This document shows, piece after piece, positions 63,169 through 64,000 of a stretch of 64,000 nt of DNA (its first letter is position 1; the number at the start of each line of letters is the position of its first letter). The notes beneath the pieces were generated by a model. The model was not told the DNA's origin. It made no database searches and worked only from the letters and a program-made list of their open reading frames with translations. This DNA is from Methylocella sp. Its GTDB lineage: Bacteria > Pseudomonadota > Alphaproteobacteria > Rhizobiales > Beijerinckiaceae. The translations under genes and the position numbers were made by a program. The DNA is taken from contig JBBCGG010000001.1 of the NCBI GenBank assembly GCA_037200525.1, positions 211,526 to 275,525 on the forward strand. The letters run 5' to 3'.

Positions 63169-64000
63169 ATGACATCTTCGCGGCGCCCTCGCCTGATCTT
63201 TTTGTCGACAGGCGGCACCATAGCGATGGCCGCGTCATCCTCGGATGGCGCTGTGCTTCGCTTTGGCGCTGGGGATCTTGTCGGCGCCGTCCCGCAGCTC
63301 AAAGACCTCGCCGACATCGAAGCGCGCGACGTGTTAGCGAAGCCGAGCGCTGGCTTCACGCTCGCCGACATCGCCTTGATCGCCAAGGCCGCAGTTGAGG
63401 CCGCGCTATCCTTTGATGGAGTGGTCATCACGCATGGAACGGATACGCTCGAGGAAACCGCCTTCGCGCTATCCGTGCTGACCCAAACCGACGCTCCGAT
63501 CGTCTTGACGGCCGCCATGCGCCGGCCGGATCAACCGGGCGCTGATGGTCCGGCCAATGTTTTGGCCGCCGCGCGGGTCGCCGCCTCGGAATCGGCGCGC
63601 GGCAAGGGCCCGCTTGTCGTGATCGATGATGAAATCCATGCGGGCGCGCTGGTTAGAAAGACGCATAGCTTCCGCATTCATGCGTTCTCGTCTCTCCCGT
63701 TCGGGCCGATCGGCTATGTCGCGGAAGATCGCGTCCGTTTTGCGTTGGCGCTCGCCGCGCGTCCGCCGCAGTTGCGTTACGGCGGACGCGCGGCGGTCGT
63801 CCCGATCATCGAGGCGGGCCCAGGCCTGGAGCCGCAGACAATCGCCGCTTTGGCGGCGGGCGGCGTTGATGGCCTGGTGTTGAGCCTTCCTGGGGCCGGG
63901 CATGTCGCAGCCGAAGCGGTTCCAGTCCTCGAGAAACTTGCGGCGCGGATGCCGGTTGTTTTCGCAACTCGCACAGGCGCCGGCGAAACGCTTCGCGCCT
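63169..64000 (+). CDS. L-asparaginase-family protein, 3' truncated by window
   Basis: From ATG 63169 the frame runs to the window end. FLSTGGTIAM holds the first catalytic Thr and VITHGTDTLEETA the second Thr/Asp pair of type I/II asparaginases; RPDQPGADGPANVL is also typical. Such enzymes hydrolyse asparagine to aspartate and ammonia. No signal peptide, so it looks cytoplasmic. It occupies the place after rpsP where rimM and trmD usually follow. Confidence 0.9.
   Translation, partial: MTSSRRPRLIFLSTGGTIAMAASSSDGAVLRFGAGDLVGAVPQLKDLADIEARDVLAKPSAGFTLADIALIAKAAVEAALSFDGVVITHGTDTLEETAFALSVLTQTDAPIVLTAAMRRPDQPGADGPANVLAAARVAASESARGKGPLVVIDDEIHAGALVRKTHSFRIHAFSSLPFGPIGYVAEDRVRFALALAARPPQLRYGGRAAVVPIIEAGPGLEPQTIAALAAGGVDGLVLSLPGAGHVAAEAVPVLEKLAARMPVVFATRTGAGETLRA

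Overview
The window is GC-rich bacterial chromosome. Its right end carries ffh and rpsP, and the protein sequences together with the many alpha-proteobacterial-type insertion sequences (IS407-like, IS427-like, IS66) suggest an alphaproteobacterium, probably of the order Hyphomicrobiales (Rhizobiales). That placement is inferred from how the proteins read, not from a search.

Layout. 1-12.1 kb: mixed chromosomal genes (end of a flavin-dependent oxidoreductase, a CPA1 Na+/H+ antiporter split by an IS407-like element, MFS exporter, glycosyltransferase, PheC-like periplasmic protein, orphan OmpR-type regulator, peroxiredoxin-like protein, LysR regulator). 12.5-16.05 kb: a decaying cluster around a Dyp-type peroxidase with at least three single-base frameshifts, truncated by an IS. 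16.06-23.93 kb: an IS-bounded block holding a DUF262 gene, with four levels of IS nesting. 24.0-35.1 kb: a peptide ABC transporter operon with an M20 peptidase and a class III aminotransferase, divergent from a MocR-type regulator and followed by a second M20-type enzyme. 35.3-36.5 kb: oxalate decarboxylase. 36.7-37.6 kb: an IS427-like element. 38.0-48.3 kb: a nine-gene operon with a second oligopeptide-type ABC transporter, a DeoR regulator, a carbamoylase-type amidohydrolase, two choline-kinase-like phosphotransferases and a HisN/IMPase-like phosphatase. 48.4-50.7 kb: gene remnants and a small secreted protein. 50.67-55.19 kb: a second copy of the DUF262 block, the same 4,525 bp length as the first once the IS66 insertion is removed. 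55.2-60.3 kb: a probable defence island with a HEPN nuclease, a RelA/SpoT-type synthetase carrying a C-terminal R-X4-H motif, an IS-broken small gene and a TIR-domain protein. 60.5 kb: tRNA-Arg(CCT). 61-64 kb: housekeeping ffh, rpsP and an asparaginase.

The main result is a reconstruction. Removing two nested IS elements in the right-hand block restores a two-gene operon: a DUF262 protein of 383 residues whose TGA is one base from the ATG of a HEPN-type (R-X4-H) nuclease. The left-hand copy has the DUF262 gene without its HEPN partner. With the RelA/SpoT and TIR genes next door and a tRNA at the edge, this looks like a defence hotspot worn down by insertion sequences. The two blocks share mutations absent from other IS copies in the window, so they were copied as a unit rather than assembled twice.

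The two transport operons appear metabolic: each pairs a family-5 solute-binding protein ABC importer with metallohydrolases that cleave amide or peptide bonds, plus amino-group or phosphoryl-group enzymes. Their substrates cannot be read from the sequence.
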